NCBI GenBank assembly: GCA_902782795.1
Contig: CACZOT010000194.1
Coordinates: 1-8,947, forward strand
Source: an uncultured Eubacteriales bacterium
GTDB taxonomy: Bacteria; Bacillota; Clostridia; Christensenellales; Aristaeellaceae
Direction: 5' to 3'
DNA length: 8,947 bases
The position numbers and the translations under genes are program-made. Below, piece by piece: positions 1 through 6,588 of this stretch. Within the stretch, counting starts at the first letter, position 1. Every line of letters begins with the position of its first letter. The notes beneath the pieces were generated by a model. That model searched no databases, had not been told where the DNA came from, and saw nothing but the letters and a program-made list of their open reading frames with translations.

Positions 1-2024
1 AGTCCCGCCAGCCCTCCACGCGCTGGTATTCGGGCGGCGGCGTCTTCCGCGAGGTCGGCCTCTGGGTGGGCGGCAGCGCGCAGATCCACCCCTGGGACCT
101 GTTCATCTCCACGCCGAAGGTGGGCGAAAAGGAGGCCTTGGTGCGCGTCGAGGCGGAAGTGACGAACACCGGCGCGGCCGCGGAGGCGACCGTGCGCGTG
201 CGTCTCACCGGTCCGGACGGCGGCGAAGCCGCCCGCGGCGAAGCGCGCGTCTCCCTGCCGGAGAAGGGCGCGGCCAAGGCCGTGCTGGAGATCAAGGTCG
301 CCGATCCCAAGCTCTGGGATCTGGACAGCCCCGTCCTCTACCGCGCCGAGGCGGAGGTCCTCGTGGACGGAAAGCGCACGGACGAGGCCGAGGCCGCGTT
401 CGGCATCCGCACCATCGAGACCACGGCCCGGGAGGGCTTCAAGCTCAACGGCAGGCGCATGAAGCTGCGCGGCGGCTGCATCCACCACGATAACGGCCCC
501 ATCGGCGCGCGCGCCATGCCCGCCGCCGAGGAGCGCAAGCTGCGCATCCTCAAAGAAGCCGGCTACAACGCCGTGCGCAGCGCCCACAACCCGCCTTCCA
601 CGGCTCTTCTGGACGCCGCCGACCGCTTGGGCATGTTCGTCCTGGACGAGTCCTTCGACAGCTGGGTCATGGCCAAGCCTTCCATGGATTACCACCTCTA
701 CTTTGAGGATTGGTGGGAGCGCGACACCACGGCCATGGTCAAGCGCGACCGCAACCACCCCTCGGTCTGGGCGTATTCCATCGGAAACGAGATCACGGAG
801 TTCTCCGGACGCTCCAACGGCGTATACTGGGCGAAGGTACAGGCGGATTGCGTGCATGCCAACGACCCGACGCGCCCCGTCACCAGTGCGCTGGCCAATA
901 TGTTCCACTTCGAGGAACGCCAGAAGGACGGGGATTTCACCCCGCCCATGATGGGCTTCGACCTGACCAAGCCCGCCGAGGGCTATCTCCAGCCCGGCGA
1001 TCGCGATCCCTTCTACGACGGCTGCCATGAGGCCGCCGAAGCGCTGGATATCGTGGGCTACAATTACTCCTTCCGCCGCATGGGCTACGACCGCCTCGTC
1101 CATCCGGAGAGGCCGGTCTGCGGCTTTGAATCCCAGCCCGTGGAGACCTACGACACCTGGCAGGCCGTCATGGACAACGACAACGTCCTGGGCGATTTCA
1201 TCTGGACCGCCTTCGACAACATGGGCGAGGCGGGCGTCGGGCGGCCCATCTGGGACGTGCACGCGCCGTTCGATTTCATGGGCCCGTATCCCTGGCTCAG
1301 CTGCCATCAGGGCGACCATGACCTCGTCGGCGAGCGGCGGCCGCAGTCGTATTACCGCAAGCTCATGTGGAAGCAGGACAGCGGCGTGCGCCTCTTCACC
1401 ACCCGCCCGGAGGAGACCGGAAAACCCTTCTGGGGCGCGGGCTGGCACTGGGAGGACGTGGTGAAGACCTGGACGTTCGACGCCAAGTGGATCGGCAAGC
1501 CCGTCCGCGCCGTGGCGTATACGGACGCCGACGAGGTGGAGTTCCTCGTCAACGGCAAGAGCATGGCCCGTGTCCGTGCCGTGCGGCTCAACGCTGACGC
1601 CATCTTCCCCTACGAGCCCGGCGTCCTCGAGGCCGTCGGATACAAGGACGGGAAGGAATGCGGCCGCGACCGCATCGAGACCACCGGGCCCGCCGTGGCG
1701 GTGCGCCTCTTCGCGGAGAAGGATACGATCGCCGCGGACGGCATGGACCTGGCTTATGTCTGGGCTGAACTCGTGGACAGCGAGGGCCGCCGCGTGAGGA
1801 ACGCCGACGTGGAGCTCAACGCCAGCGTCTCCGGCGCGGGTACGCTCCTGGGCTTCGGCTCCGGCAATCCCTGCACGGAGGAGCTCTACGGCACCGGACG
1901 TCGATGCACCTTCCGGGGAAGGGCGCTGGCGGTTGTCCGCGCCGCGCGGGAGAAGGGCACGGTGGAGGTTTGCGTGAACGCCCAGGGCCTGCCCGGCGCG
2001 CGCATCGAATTGCCGGTGCGGTAA
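1..2024 (+). CDS. Glycoside hydrolase family 2 protein (beta-galactosidase-like), 5' partial
   Basis: Retaining exo-glycosidase of the GH2 clan, probably a beta-galactosidase or related beta-glycosidase; the exact sugar cannot be read from sequence. The reading frame is open from base 3, so the gene enters from the left; a GTG at 66 is internal. The first visible residues (RWYSGGGVFREVGLW) are the end of the GH2 sugar-binding jelly-roll domain. Numbering from base 3, an immunoglobulin-like GH2 domain follows (about 45-135), then the TIM barrel (about 140-430) with RSAHNP (192-197). The acid/base Glu263 lies in SIGNEI and the probable nucleophile Glu376 in CGFES. A DUF4982-like domain starts near WHWE (about 480) with DEVEFLVNGKS, and a GH2 C-terminal beta domain (about 565-670) closes the protein. 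Any signal peptide would be off the window, so the cell location is unknown. The stop is TAA at 2022-2024; a perfect hairpin follows 18 bases later. Confidence 0.93.
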   Translation, partial: SRQPSTRWYSGGGVFREVGLWVGGSAQIHPWDLFISTPKVGEKEALVRVEAEVTNTGAAAEATVRVRLTGPDGGEAARGEARVSLPEKGAAKAVLEIKVADPKLWDLDSPVLYRAEAEVLVDGKRTDEAEAAFGIRTIETTAREGFKLNGRRMKLRGGCIHHDNGPIGARAMPAAEERKLRILKEAGYNAVRSAHNPPSTALLDAADRLGMFVLDESFDSWVMAKPSMDYHLYFEDWWERDTTAMVKRDRNHPSVWAYSIGNEITEFSGRSNGVYWAKVQADCVHANDPTRPVTSALANMFHFEERQKDGDFTPPMMGFDLTKPAEGYLQPGDRDPFYDGCHEAAEALDIVGYNYSFRRMGYDRLVHPERPVCGFESQPVETYDTWQAVMDNDNVLGDFIWTAFDNMGEAGVGRPIWDVHAPFDFMGPYPWLSCHQGDHDLVGERRPQSYYRKLMWKQDSGVRLFTTRPEETGKPFWGAGWHWEDVVKTWTFDAKWIGKPVRAVAYTDADEVEFLVNGKSMARVRAVRLNADAIFPYEPGVLEAVGYKDGKECGRDRIETTGPAVAVRLFAEKDTIAADGMDLAYVWAELVDSEGRRVRNADVELNASVSGAGTLLGFGSGNPCTEELYGTGRRCTFRGRALAVVRAAREKGTVEVCVNAQGLPGARIELPVR

Positions 2025-2042
2025 CACGATTGGGTTCAGGTC

Positions 2043-2090
2043 GAGCCGAGGAGGGGCCGTCCGCTTTTGCGGACGGCCCCTCCTCGGCTC
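2043..2090 (+). terminator. Perfect 22-bp inverted repeat after the GH2 gene, probable terminator
   Basis: Arms 2043-2064 and 2069-2090 are exact reverse complements (22 bp, very GC-rich) around a TTTT loop. It starts 18 bases after the GH2 stop codon, the right place for a terminator. No T-run follows the stem, so it is not a textbook intrinsic terminator; it may act as a U-less terminator or as a 3'-end stabiliser. Its right end touches the CATAGAG end of a family-1 repeat copy on the minus strand. Confidence 0.6.
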
Positions 2091-2165
2091 TATGGCGCTG
2101 CGCGTCATCCCCGCTCCGCGGGGAGCCGCGCAGCGCAGTTCCCGCCGCCGAAGGCGGCGGGAACT
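2088..2165 (-). repeat. Structured intergenic repeat, family 1, copy A
   Basis: Read on the minus strand, this copy matches copies at 2423-2507 and 7675-7751. Stem I is a perfect 13-bp hairpin (2137-2149 with 2153-2165, loop GAA). It is followed by an outer stem GCGCTGCGC/GCGCAGCGC around an inner CCCCGC/GCGGGG stem, then GGGGATG, and ends in CATAGAG (2088-2094). The pairing is kept while bases differ between copies, which points to selection on structure. No coding frame is credible here. The role is unknown: a REP/MITE-like element or a structured RNA 3' end are both possible. Confidence 0.8.
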
Positions 2166-2204
2166 CGTTCTCCCGAAGTTTGGTGCTAAGAAGCGGATAA
2201 GAAT

Positions 2205-2237
2205 GCCCCGGAGAGAGGCATGGGACCGGGCTTTTTT
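2205..2237 (+). terminator. Possible intrinsic terminator (CCCGG/CCGGG stem and T6)
   Basis: CCCCGG (2206-2211) can pair with CCGGG (2226-2230), and six Ts follow at 2232-2237. The loop is long (about 14 bases) and an alternative ATGCC/GGCAT stem (2203-2207 with 2217-2221) competes. No gene is visible directly before it other than GH2, about 180 bases upstream. It could be a second terminator for GH2 or the end of a small transcript. Confidence 0.35.
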
Positions 2238-2248
2238 CCCGAACCGGG

Positions 2249-2277
2249 TTGCACGAGGGACGATTTTTCGCTATTTT
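2249..2277 (+). promoter_or_regulatory. Candidate promoter for the DUF1538-PII operon
   Basis: TTGCAC (2249-2254) and TATTTT (2272-2277) are separated by 17 bases, in the only AT-richer stretch upstream of the operon. Both hexamers are imperfect, so this is a weak call. If used, transcription would start near 2284 and give a leader of about 265 bases containing two structured elements. Confidence 0.35.
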
Positions 2278-2314
2278 GAATGTGGGGGGACCGCTTTACA
2301 GAGGGCTGAGACTG

Positions 2315-2360
2315 CGCGGCACCGCATTCGGCCAAGGCCGAATGTTCGTGCCGCCGCCCC
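2315..2360 (+). repeat. Hairpin resembling repeat family 2 (divergent or truncated copy)
   Basis: CATTCGGCC (2325-2333) pairs perfectly with GGCCGAATG (2336-2344), and GGCAC (2318-2322) with GTGCC (2348-2352). The apical sequence CATTCGGC/GCCGAATGT is the same as in the family-2 hairpin at 6231-6271, and GCCGCC follows at the same relative place. After about 2360 the similarity stops. This supports a related but decayed copy; chance similarity of GC-rich hairpins is not excluded. Confidence 0.45.
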
Positions 2361-2422
2361 GGGGCTGCTGACCTGCCGGAAACCAACAGGCGATGGACGG
2401 GCCCACGACCGCCCGGGCACAG

Positions 2423-2507
2423 AGCTCCTGCCGCCGCAGGAGGCAGGAGCTGCGCCGCGCGACTTCCCGCCCTTCAAAGGGCGGGGATGGCGCGCGGCGC
2501 CATAGAG
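2423..2507 (+). repeat. Structured intergenic repeat, family 1, copy B
   Basis: Same architecture as copies A and C. Stem I is AGCTCCTGCC (2423-2432) with GGCAGGAGCT (2442-2451). The outer stem is GCGCCGCGC (2452-2460) with GCGCGGCGC (2492-2500). The inner stem is CCCGCCC (2466-2472) with GGGCGGG (2479-2485), followed by GATGG, and the unit ends in CATAGAG (2501-2507). The outer stem carries a paired change (C-G here, T-A in copy A). The copy lies in the probable leader of the DUF1538 gene, 43 bases before its chosen start. The ATG at 2487 belongs to the repeat and is not taken as a start. Confidence 0.8.
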
Positions 2508-2549
2508 GGGTCCCCCGGCGAGAACACTCGGGAGAGGGGTGCGGCGGAA

Positions 2550-4055
2550 ATGGGCGGCAAGGCGCGTTCGGTCATCCTGGACAAGCTCAAGGAAGCGGCG
2601 ACGGCGGTCCTGCCGGTAGCGGGGATCGTCCTTGCAATGCAGTTGCTGGCGCCCATGCCGGGGCGGATGCTCACGTCGTTCTTGCTGGGGACGATCCCGG
2701 TCACGCTGGGAATGGCGTTGTTCGCGATGGGTGCGGACATGGCGATGATCCACATGGGCGAGCTCATCGGGGCGGAGCTTTCGCGCCGCCGCAGCGCGGT
2801 CCTGATCGCCCTGGCGGGGGCAGCGCTGGGGTTCGTGGCGACGGTCGCGGAGCCGGATCTGACCGTCCTGGCCAAGCAGGTGCCCAACATCGATACAGGC
2901 GTTCTGATCCTCGCCGTGGCGGCGGGCGTCGGCGTCCTCCTGGCCCTGGCGCTTTTGCGCATCGTCTGGCGGCGGCCGCTCAACCGGCTGCTCGCGGGGC
3001 TGTATATCCCCCTGTTTCTCCTGGCGGCGGCGGTGGCGCGGCGCGCGCCGGAGTACGTCGCCGTGGCCTTCGATTCGGGCGGCGTCACCACGGGGCCGAT
3101 CACGGTGCCGTTCATCCTGGCGCTTGGCCTGGGCGTTTCGGCCGTGCGTGGCGGGCGTTCCTCGCAGAGCGACAGCTTTGGCTTGGTTGCGCTTGGCTCC
3201 ATCGGGCCGATCCTCTCGGTGCTGATCCTTGGCCTCGCTCAAGGACCGGGCGGAGAAATTCTGGCCGTCCGGGCGGAGACCGGCCAGGGCTTTTTCGCCA
3301 GCCTGCCCGTATATCTGCGGGAGGTGCTGGTGGCGCTCGCTCCGATCCTGGCGGTGTTCGCGGTGTTCCAGGCGTTCGTGCTCAGGCTCCCGCGGAGGCG
3401 GCTGGGCCGCGTCTGCGCGGGGCTTCTCTACACCTACCTGGGCCTTTCGCTGTTCCTGGCGGGCGTGAACGCGCTGTTCATGCCAGCGGGAAGTTACATG
3501 GGCGGCGCGATCGCTCAGGGGAAATGGCGCTGGGCGCTGGTGCCCATCGGCATGCTGATGGGCTACTTCATCGTGGCGGCGGAGCCCGCAGTGCAGGTGC
3601 TCAACGAGCAGGTGGAGACCGTCACGGGCGGCGCGGTGACGCGCAAGGCGATGATGGCCGCTCTCTCGGCGGGCGTGAGCGTCTCGGTGGGGCTGGCGCT
3701 TCTGCGGGTGCTGACGCACTGGTCCATCTGGGCGTTCCTCCTGCCTGGATACGTCCTGGCCCTGGGCCTGGCCTTCTTCGTGCCGGACCATTTCACCGCC
3801 ATCGCCTTCGATTCGGGCGGCGTGGCCTCCGGGCCGATGACGGCCACGTTCCTTTTGCCCTTCGCCATGGGCGCGTGCGAAGGATTGGGCGGGAACGTGC
3901 TCACGGACGCCTTCGGCGTGGTGGCCATGGTGGCCATGACGCCGCTGATCACCATCCAGCTCATGGGCCTGTACGTCGCCGTCTCCCAGAAGCGGGCCGA
4001 GCGCGCCGAAGAGGCCCTCGCGCCGCTGGACGATTACGAGATCATCGAATTCTAG
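2550..4055 (+). CDS. DUF1538 family integral membrane protein (putative transporter)
   Basis: Polytopic membrane protein of 501 residues matching the DUF1538 family; its substrate is not known to me. It shows an internal duplication. Half 1 has AEP (100-102) and FDSGGVTTGP (174-183); half 2 has AEP (344-346) and FDSGGVASGP (420-429). Each pair is spaced by about 75 residues, and each is followed by a hydrophobic segment. The repeated Asp-Ser-Gly-Gly motifs, lying between hydrophobic stretches, suggest an inverted-repeat transporter with two pore elements. Roughly 10-12 hydrophobic segments can be seen, with basic loops at 139-146 and 281-287. I chose ATG 2550 because GGAGAGGGG lies at 2531-2539, ten bases upstream; an in-frame ATG at 2487 would start inside a non-coding repeat. 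The PII-like gene follows after 21 bases, so the two are very likely one operon and partners. Confidence 0.88.
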   Translation: MGGKARSVILDKLKEAATAVLPVAGIVLAMQLLAPMPGRMLTSFLLGTIPVTLGMALFAMGADMAMIHMGELIGAELSRRRSAVLIALAGAALGFVATVAEPDLTVLAKQVPNIDTGVLILAVAAGVGVLLALALLRIVWRRPLNRLLAGLYIPLFLLAAAVARRAPEYVAVAFDSGGVTTGPITVPFILALGLGVSAVRGGRSSQSDSFGLVALGSIGPILSVLILGLAQGPGGEILAVRAETGQGFFASLPVYLREVLVALAPILAVFAVFQAFVLRLPRRRLGRVCAGLLYTYLGLSLFLAGVNALFMPAGSYMGGAIAQGKWRWALVPIGMLMGYFIVAAEPAVQVLNEQVETVTGGAVTRKAMMAALSAGVSVSVGLALLRVLTHWSIWAFLLPGYVLALGLAFFVPDHFTAIAFDSGGVASGPMTATFLLPFAMGACEGLGGNVLTDAFGVVAMVAMTPLITIQLMGLYVAVSQKRAERAEEALAPLDDYEIIEF

Positions 4056-4061
4056 CCGGAT

Positions 4062-4068
4062 AAGGAGG
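4062..4068 (+). promoter_or_regulatory. Ribosome binding site deciding the PII-gene start
   Basis: AAGGAGG at 4062-4068 is a near-perfect Shine-Dalgarno sequence eight bases before ATG 4077. The in-frame GTG at 4068 overlaps this site and would have no room for its own, so it is rejected as the start. Confidence 0.85.
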
Positions 4069-4076
4069 TGCCCGGT

Positions 4077-4799
4077 ATGACAAAAGCGGACGCGCCGCTG
4101 GCCCTGATGTGCGCCATCGTGGAGCGCGACCAAGGGGACGCCGCCAGCGCCGTCATGCGGCGGCACGGCCATCGCGTGACTCAGATCCTGCGCGGCAGCG
4201 GCACCGCCAAGCCCGATCTGCTCAGCAGCCTGGGCCTGACGGGCAGCCGCAGGGACGTCGCCCTGTGCCTCCTGCCGGAGGCCGGAGTCGGCCCGCTGCT
4301 GCGGGACCTCGAAGGGCAGTTCGCCATGGAAAAGCCGGGGAGCGTGGCCTTCGCGCTGAGCCTGGCGGCCATCGGCGGGCGGCAAACCTACGAATACTGT
4401 GCGGAGGGCTTCGAGCCCGGGGAAGAGGAGGAGAGCGGCATGCGGGAAAAGAGCGCGGTGGAGCTGGTGGTGGCGATCGTCAATCGCGGCCATTCCGACG
4501 AGGTGATGGAGGCCGCCAGCGCCGCGGGCGCGACGGGGGGCACCATCCTGCATGCGCGCGGCACGGGCGTGCACGAGGCGGAGGTCTACTTCGGCGTGCC
4601 GATCCAGCCGGAGAAAGAGCTGGTGCTCATCCTCTGCCTGCAGGAGCGCAAAAAGGACATCATGACCGCCATCCTCAAGGGCGCGGGCCTGGCCACCGAG
4701 GGACGCGGGCTCGTCTTCTCCCTGCCGGTGAGCGCGGTGGCGGGCGTTTCCGCCTTCGACGCCTCCGAGTATACCCGGACCGCGCCGGAGCAGGCGTAG
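4077..4799 (+). CDS. Tandem PII-like signalling protein (P-II family regulator)
   Basis: Soluble cytoplasmic protein of 240 residues made of two PII-like domains (about 8-101 and 128-223) joined by an acidic linker (EPGEEEE, 113-119). Both repeats begin with a hydrophobic strand and charged helix (LALMCAIVERDQGDAAS; VELVVAIVNRGHSDEVM). Each then has a G-x-G turn (RGSG 39-42; RGTG 161-164), and the second ends in EGRGLVFSLPV, like the PII segment GDGKIFV. The canonical T-loop with its uridylylated Tyr is not recognisable, and repeat 1 is the more diverged. PII proteins are usually trimers of about 110 residues, so a tandem form would present two non-identical sites. It lies 21 bases after the DUF1538 gene, which suggests that it gates or senses for that membrane protein. 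The ligand (nucleotide, 2-oxoglutarate, metal or other) is unknown. Confidence 0.83.
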   Translation: MTKADAPLALMCAIVERDQGDAASAVMRRHGHRVTQILRGSGTAKPDLLSSLGLTGSRRDVALCLLPEAGVGPLLRDLEGQFAMEKPGSVAFALSLAAIGGRQTYEYCAEGFEPGEEEESGMREKSAVELVVAIVNRGHSDEVMEAASAAGATGGTILHARGTGVHEAEVYFGVPIQPEKELVLILCLQERKKDIMTAILKGAGLATEGRGLVFSLPVSAVAGVSAFDASEYTRTAPEQA

Positions 4800-4807
4800 A
4801 GCATCTC

Positions 4808-4836
4808 TTGCGGAAACGGTCGAAAACAGGTATACT
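4808..4836 (+). promoter_or_regulatory. Promoter of the alpha-L-fucosidase gene
   Basis: TTGCGG (4808-4813) and TATACT (4831-4836) have the ideal 17-base spacing, and the start of transcription would fall near 4843. It begins only nine bases after the PII-gene stop, with no terminator between, so some read-through from the upstream operon is possible. Confidence 0.72.
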
Positions 4837-4884
4837 TTTTTCCGGGATCAGCTGGCCTGAACGGGCCTGGAAAGGGGCGCTTTC

Positions 4885-6207
4885 ATGGAAATCAGAGAAT
4901 TTCTCCTGGAGGCGGGCAGGGTCAAGCCCTCCGCGCGGCAGATGAAATGGTTCGACACGGAGATGTACGCCTTCATCCACTTCACGGTGAACACCTATAC
5001 AGGCCGGGAGTGGGGCTTGGGCAACGAGGATGAGGCGATCTTCAACCCGTACGCGCTGGACTGCGACCAGTGGGTCGAGGCCGTCAAGGCGGCGGGCTGC
5101 AAGGGCATGGTCCTCACGGCCAAGCATCACGACGGCTTCTGCCTCTGGCCGACGAAGACCACCGAGCATTGCGTGCGCAACAGCCCCTTCCAGGGCGGCC
5201 GGGGGGACGTCGTCCGCGCCGCAGCCGAGGCCTGCCGCCGCGGGGGGATCAAGTTCGGATTTTACCTTTCCCCCTGGGACAGGAACTGCTCCGTCTACGG
5301 AACGCCGGAATACAACGATTTCTATAAGGCGCAGCTCACGGAGCTGCTCACTGGCTATGGGGATATCTTCATGGTCTGGTTCGACGGGGCCTGCGGCGAA
5401 GGCCCCAACGGCCGCCGCCAGGAGTACGATTTCCCCGGATACGTGGAGCTCGTGCGCAAATACCAGCCGGACGCCTGCATCTTCTACGACCGCGGGCCGG
5501 ACGTGCGCTGGTGCGGCAACGAGGCCGGGCAGGTCCGCCAGGCCGAGTGGGCAGTGGTCCCGCGGGAGCTCTGCCCCCTGGCGGAGCAGCAGGCCGAAGG
5601 GCCGGGCGTCGGCGATATCTCCGGCGTCTACAACGACCGTCCGGACCTGGGGAGCCTCGCGAATCTCGCCGCCTCCAAGGGGCTGGTCTTCTGCCCGTCC
5701 GAGGTGAACATGTCCATCCGGCCCGGCTGGTTCTACCATCCGGAGGAGGAACCGCATTCGCTGGAGCGGCTGTTCAACACGTATCTGGGTTCCGTGGGCG
5801 GAAACGCCTGCTTCCATCTGAACGTGCCGCCCATGCCCGACGGCCGCTTCGACGAAAGGGACGTCCGGCGCCTACGGGAGCTGGGCGACAAGGTGCGCGA
5901 GGAGTTTTCGCGGCCGGTGTCGGCGCGGATCTCCCGCGACGGGGATACGATCACCCTGCGCTTCGCCGAAAAGACTGCGCTGCGCTGGATCGTCCTCGAG
6001 GAGGAGATCAGCCAGGGCCAGCGCGTGGAGACGTTCTCGATCTTCTGGCATAACATCGAAAAGCAGCGCTTCGACCCGGCGAAGCACGGGTTCACCATCG
6101 GGCACCGGCGCATCTGCCCGGTCTGCGTCGAGACGGACGAGGTGCGCGTGCGCGTGACCATGTCCCGCGGCGAGGCGCTCCTTCGCGACCCGAAAGTGTA
6201 CGCCTGA
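4885..6207 (+). CDS. Alpha-L-fucosidase, glycoside hydrolase family 29
   Basis: Removes terminal alpha-linked L-fucose from glycans by a retaining mechanism. The protein has 440 residues. The N-terminal TIM barrel contains the GH29 hallmarks WFDTEMYAFIHF (22-33), KHHDGFCLWPT (80-90), FYLSPWDRN (127-134 region) and MVWFDGA (163-169), where Asp167 is the expected nucleophile. PSEVNMSIRPGWFYH (271-285) and GGNACFHLNVPP (305-316) are also typical. A possible acid/base is Glu273, but this position is variable in the family and not certain. A small beta-rich C-terminal domain follows (about 345-440). No signal peptide or membrane anchor is present, so it probably acts in the cytoplasm on imported fuco-oligosaccharides. 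ATG 4885 is supported by AAAGGGG at 4871-4877. It has its own promoter; linkage specificity (alpha-1,2/3/4/6) cannot be told. Confidence 0.95.
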   Translation: MEIREFLLEAGRVKPSARQMKWFDTEMYAFIHFTVNTYTGREWGLGNEDEAIFNPYALDCDQWVEAVKAAGCKGMVLTAKHHDGFCLWPTKTTEHCVRNSPFQGGRGDVVRAAAEACRRGGIKFGFYLSPWDRNCSVYGTPEYNDFYKAQLTELLTGYGDIFMVWFDGACGEGPNGRRQEYDFPGYVELVRKYQPDACIFYDRGPDVRWCGNEAGQVRQAEWAVVPRELCPLAEQQAEGPGVGDISGVYNDRPDLGSLANLAASKGLVFCPSEVNMSIRPGWFYHPEEEPHSLERLFNTYLGSVGGNACFHLNVPPMPDGRFDERDVRRLRELGDKVREEFSRPVSARISRDGDTITLRFAEKTALRWIVLEEEISQGQRVETFSIFWHNIEKQRFDPAKHGFTIGHRRICPVCVETDEVRVRVTMSRGEALLRDPKVYA

Positions 6208-6228
6208 AGACATATTGGGGATACGGCT

Positions 6229-6338
6229 GCGCGCTGCGGACATTCGGCTTTCAGCCGAATGTCCGCAGCGCCGCCTTCGGGGGGCGGCCCGCGCGCGAGA
6301 CGATAGAACTGTACGCGAGATCGAGGCCCGCGAGACCG
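6229..6338 (+). repeat. Intergenic repeat, family 2, copy 1
   Basis: Begins GCGCGCT and contains a perfect 19-bp hairpin (6231-6249 with 6253-6271, loop TTC). Then come GCGCCGCCTTCGGGG (from 6268) and CGGCCCGCGCGCGAG, and the unit ends GGCCCGCGAGACCG (6325-6338). The same order of blocks recurs at 6387-6498. The hairpin sits 24 bases after the fucosidase stop and could end its transcript, but no T-run follows it. Confidence 0.75.
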
Positions 6339-6386
6339 GGTCTTGGGCGTTCTCCCCAAAGGTTGTTTTGGGTTGGAGCATGTTCC

Positions 6387-6498
6387 GCGCGCTCCACCCG
6401 CACGGCTGAAGCCGTGCGGCTTCCGCGCCGCCTTCGGGGGGGGCGGCCCGCGCGCGAGGCGTCGTCATCATTCGCGGGCTTGGCGGCCCGCGAGACCG
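6387..6498 (+). repeat. Intergenic repeat, family 2, copy 2
   Basis: Starts GCGCGCT (6387-6393), has a hairpin CCGCACGGCT/AGCCGTGCGG (6398-6407 with 6410-6419), then the shared block GCGCCGCCTTCGGGG (from 6425), CGGCCCGCGCGCGAG, and ends GGCCCGCGAGACCG (6485-6498). Block order and spacing match copy 1, while the hairpin arms differ but still pair. The offset between the copies is about 158 bases. With copy 1 it fills most of the 381-base gap between the fucosidase and kinase genes. Confidence 0.75.
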
Positions 6499-6523
6499 TT
6501 ACCCGGGACGGCCGACCGCGCTT

Positions 6524-6552
6524 TTGCCGGGAGACGCGTTTTATGGTATGAT
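6524..6552 (+). promoter_or_regulatory. Strong extended -10 promoter of the kinase gene
   Basis: TTGCCG (6524-6529) and TATGAT (6547-6552) are 17 bases apart, and a TG at 6544-6545 gives the extended -10 form TGGTATGAT. Transcription would begin near 6559, giving a leader of about 30 bases. The promoter lies just beyond the end of family-2 copy 2. Confidence 0.8.
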
Positions 6553-6588
6553 AGAAGTTATCCTGATGATCCGAACGGAGCGATCAAA

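Noticed and set aside
2304..2377. Riboswitch look-alikes: GGCTGAGA (TPP-like, 2304-2311) and GACCTGCC (cobalamin-box-like, 2370-2377)
   Set aside because: The partner segments of the TPP core and the GCCACTG part of the cobalamin riboswitch are absent, and the downstream genes are not thiamine or B12 genes.
2487..2549. Upstream in-frame start (ATG 2487) for the DUF1538 protein
   Set aside because: It lies inside repeat copy B and would add 21 hydrophilic residues. ATG 2550 has a good ribosome binding site and fits the family N-terminus.
2025..2549. Remnant insertion sequence between GH2 and DUF1538
   Set aside because: No transposase fragment is seen in any frame and there are no matched terminal inverted repeats with target duplications. 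The content is better described as small structured repeats.
2271..4574. 767-codon open frame on the minus strand, antisense to the DUF1538 and PII genes
   Set aside because: Its product is a low-complexity His/Arg/Gln/Asp-rich string with no recognisable domain. The opposite strand carries two well-supported genes, and long antisense frames are common in GC-rich coding DNA.
4675..5817. 380-codon open frame on the minus strand over the fucosidase gene
   Set aside because: No recognisable domain. It lies opposite a clear GH29 gene and crosses that gene's promoter, so it is a codon-bias shadow.
6343..6588. Upstream in-frame extension of the kinase gene
   Set aside because: The extension translates repeat DNA and the promoter into Arg/Pro/Ala-rich sequence. 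ATG 6589 has its own Shine-Dalgarno site and follows a strong promoter.
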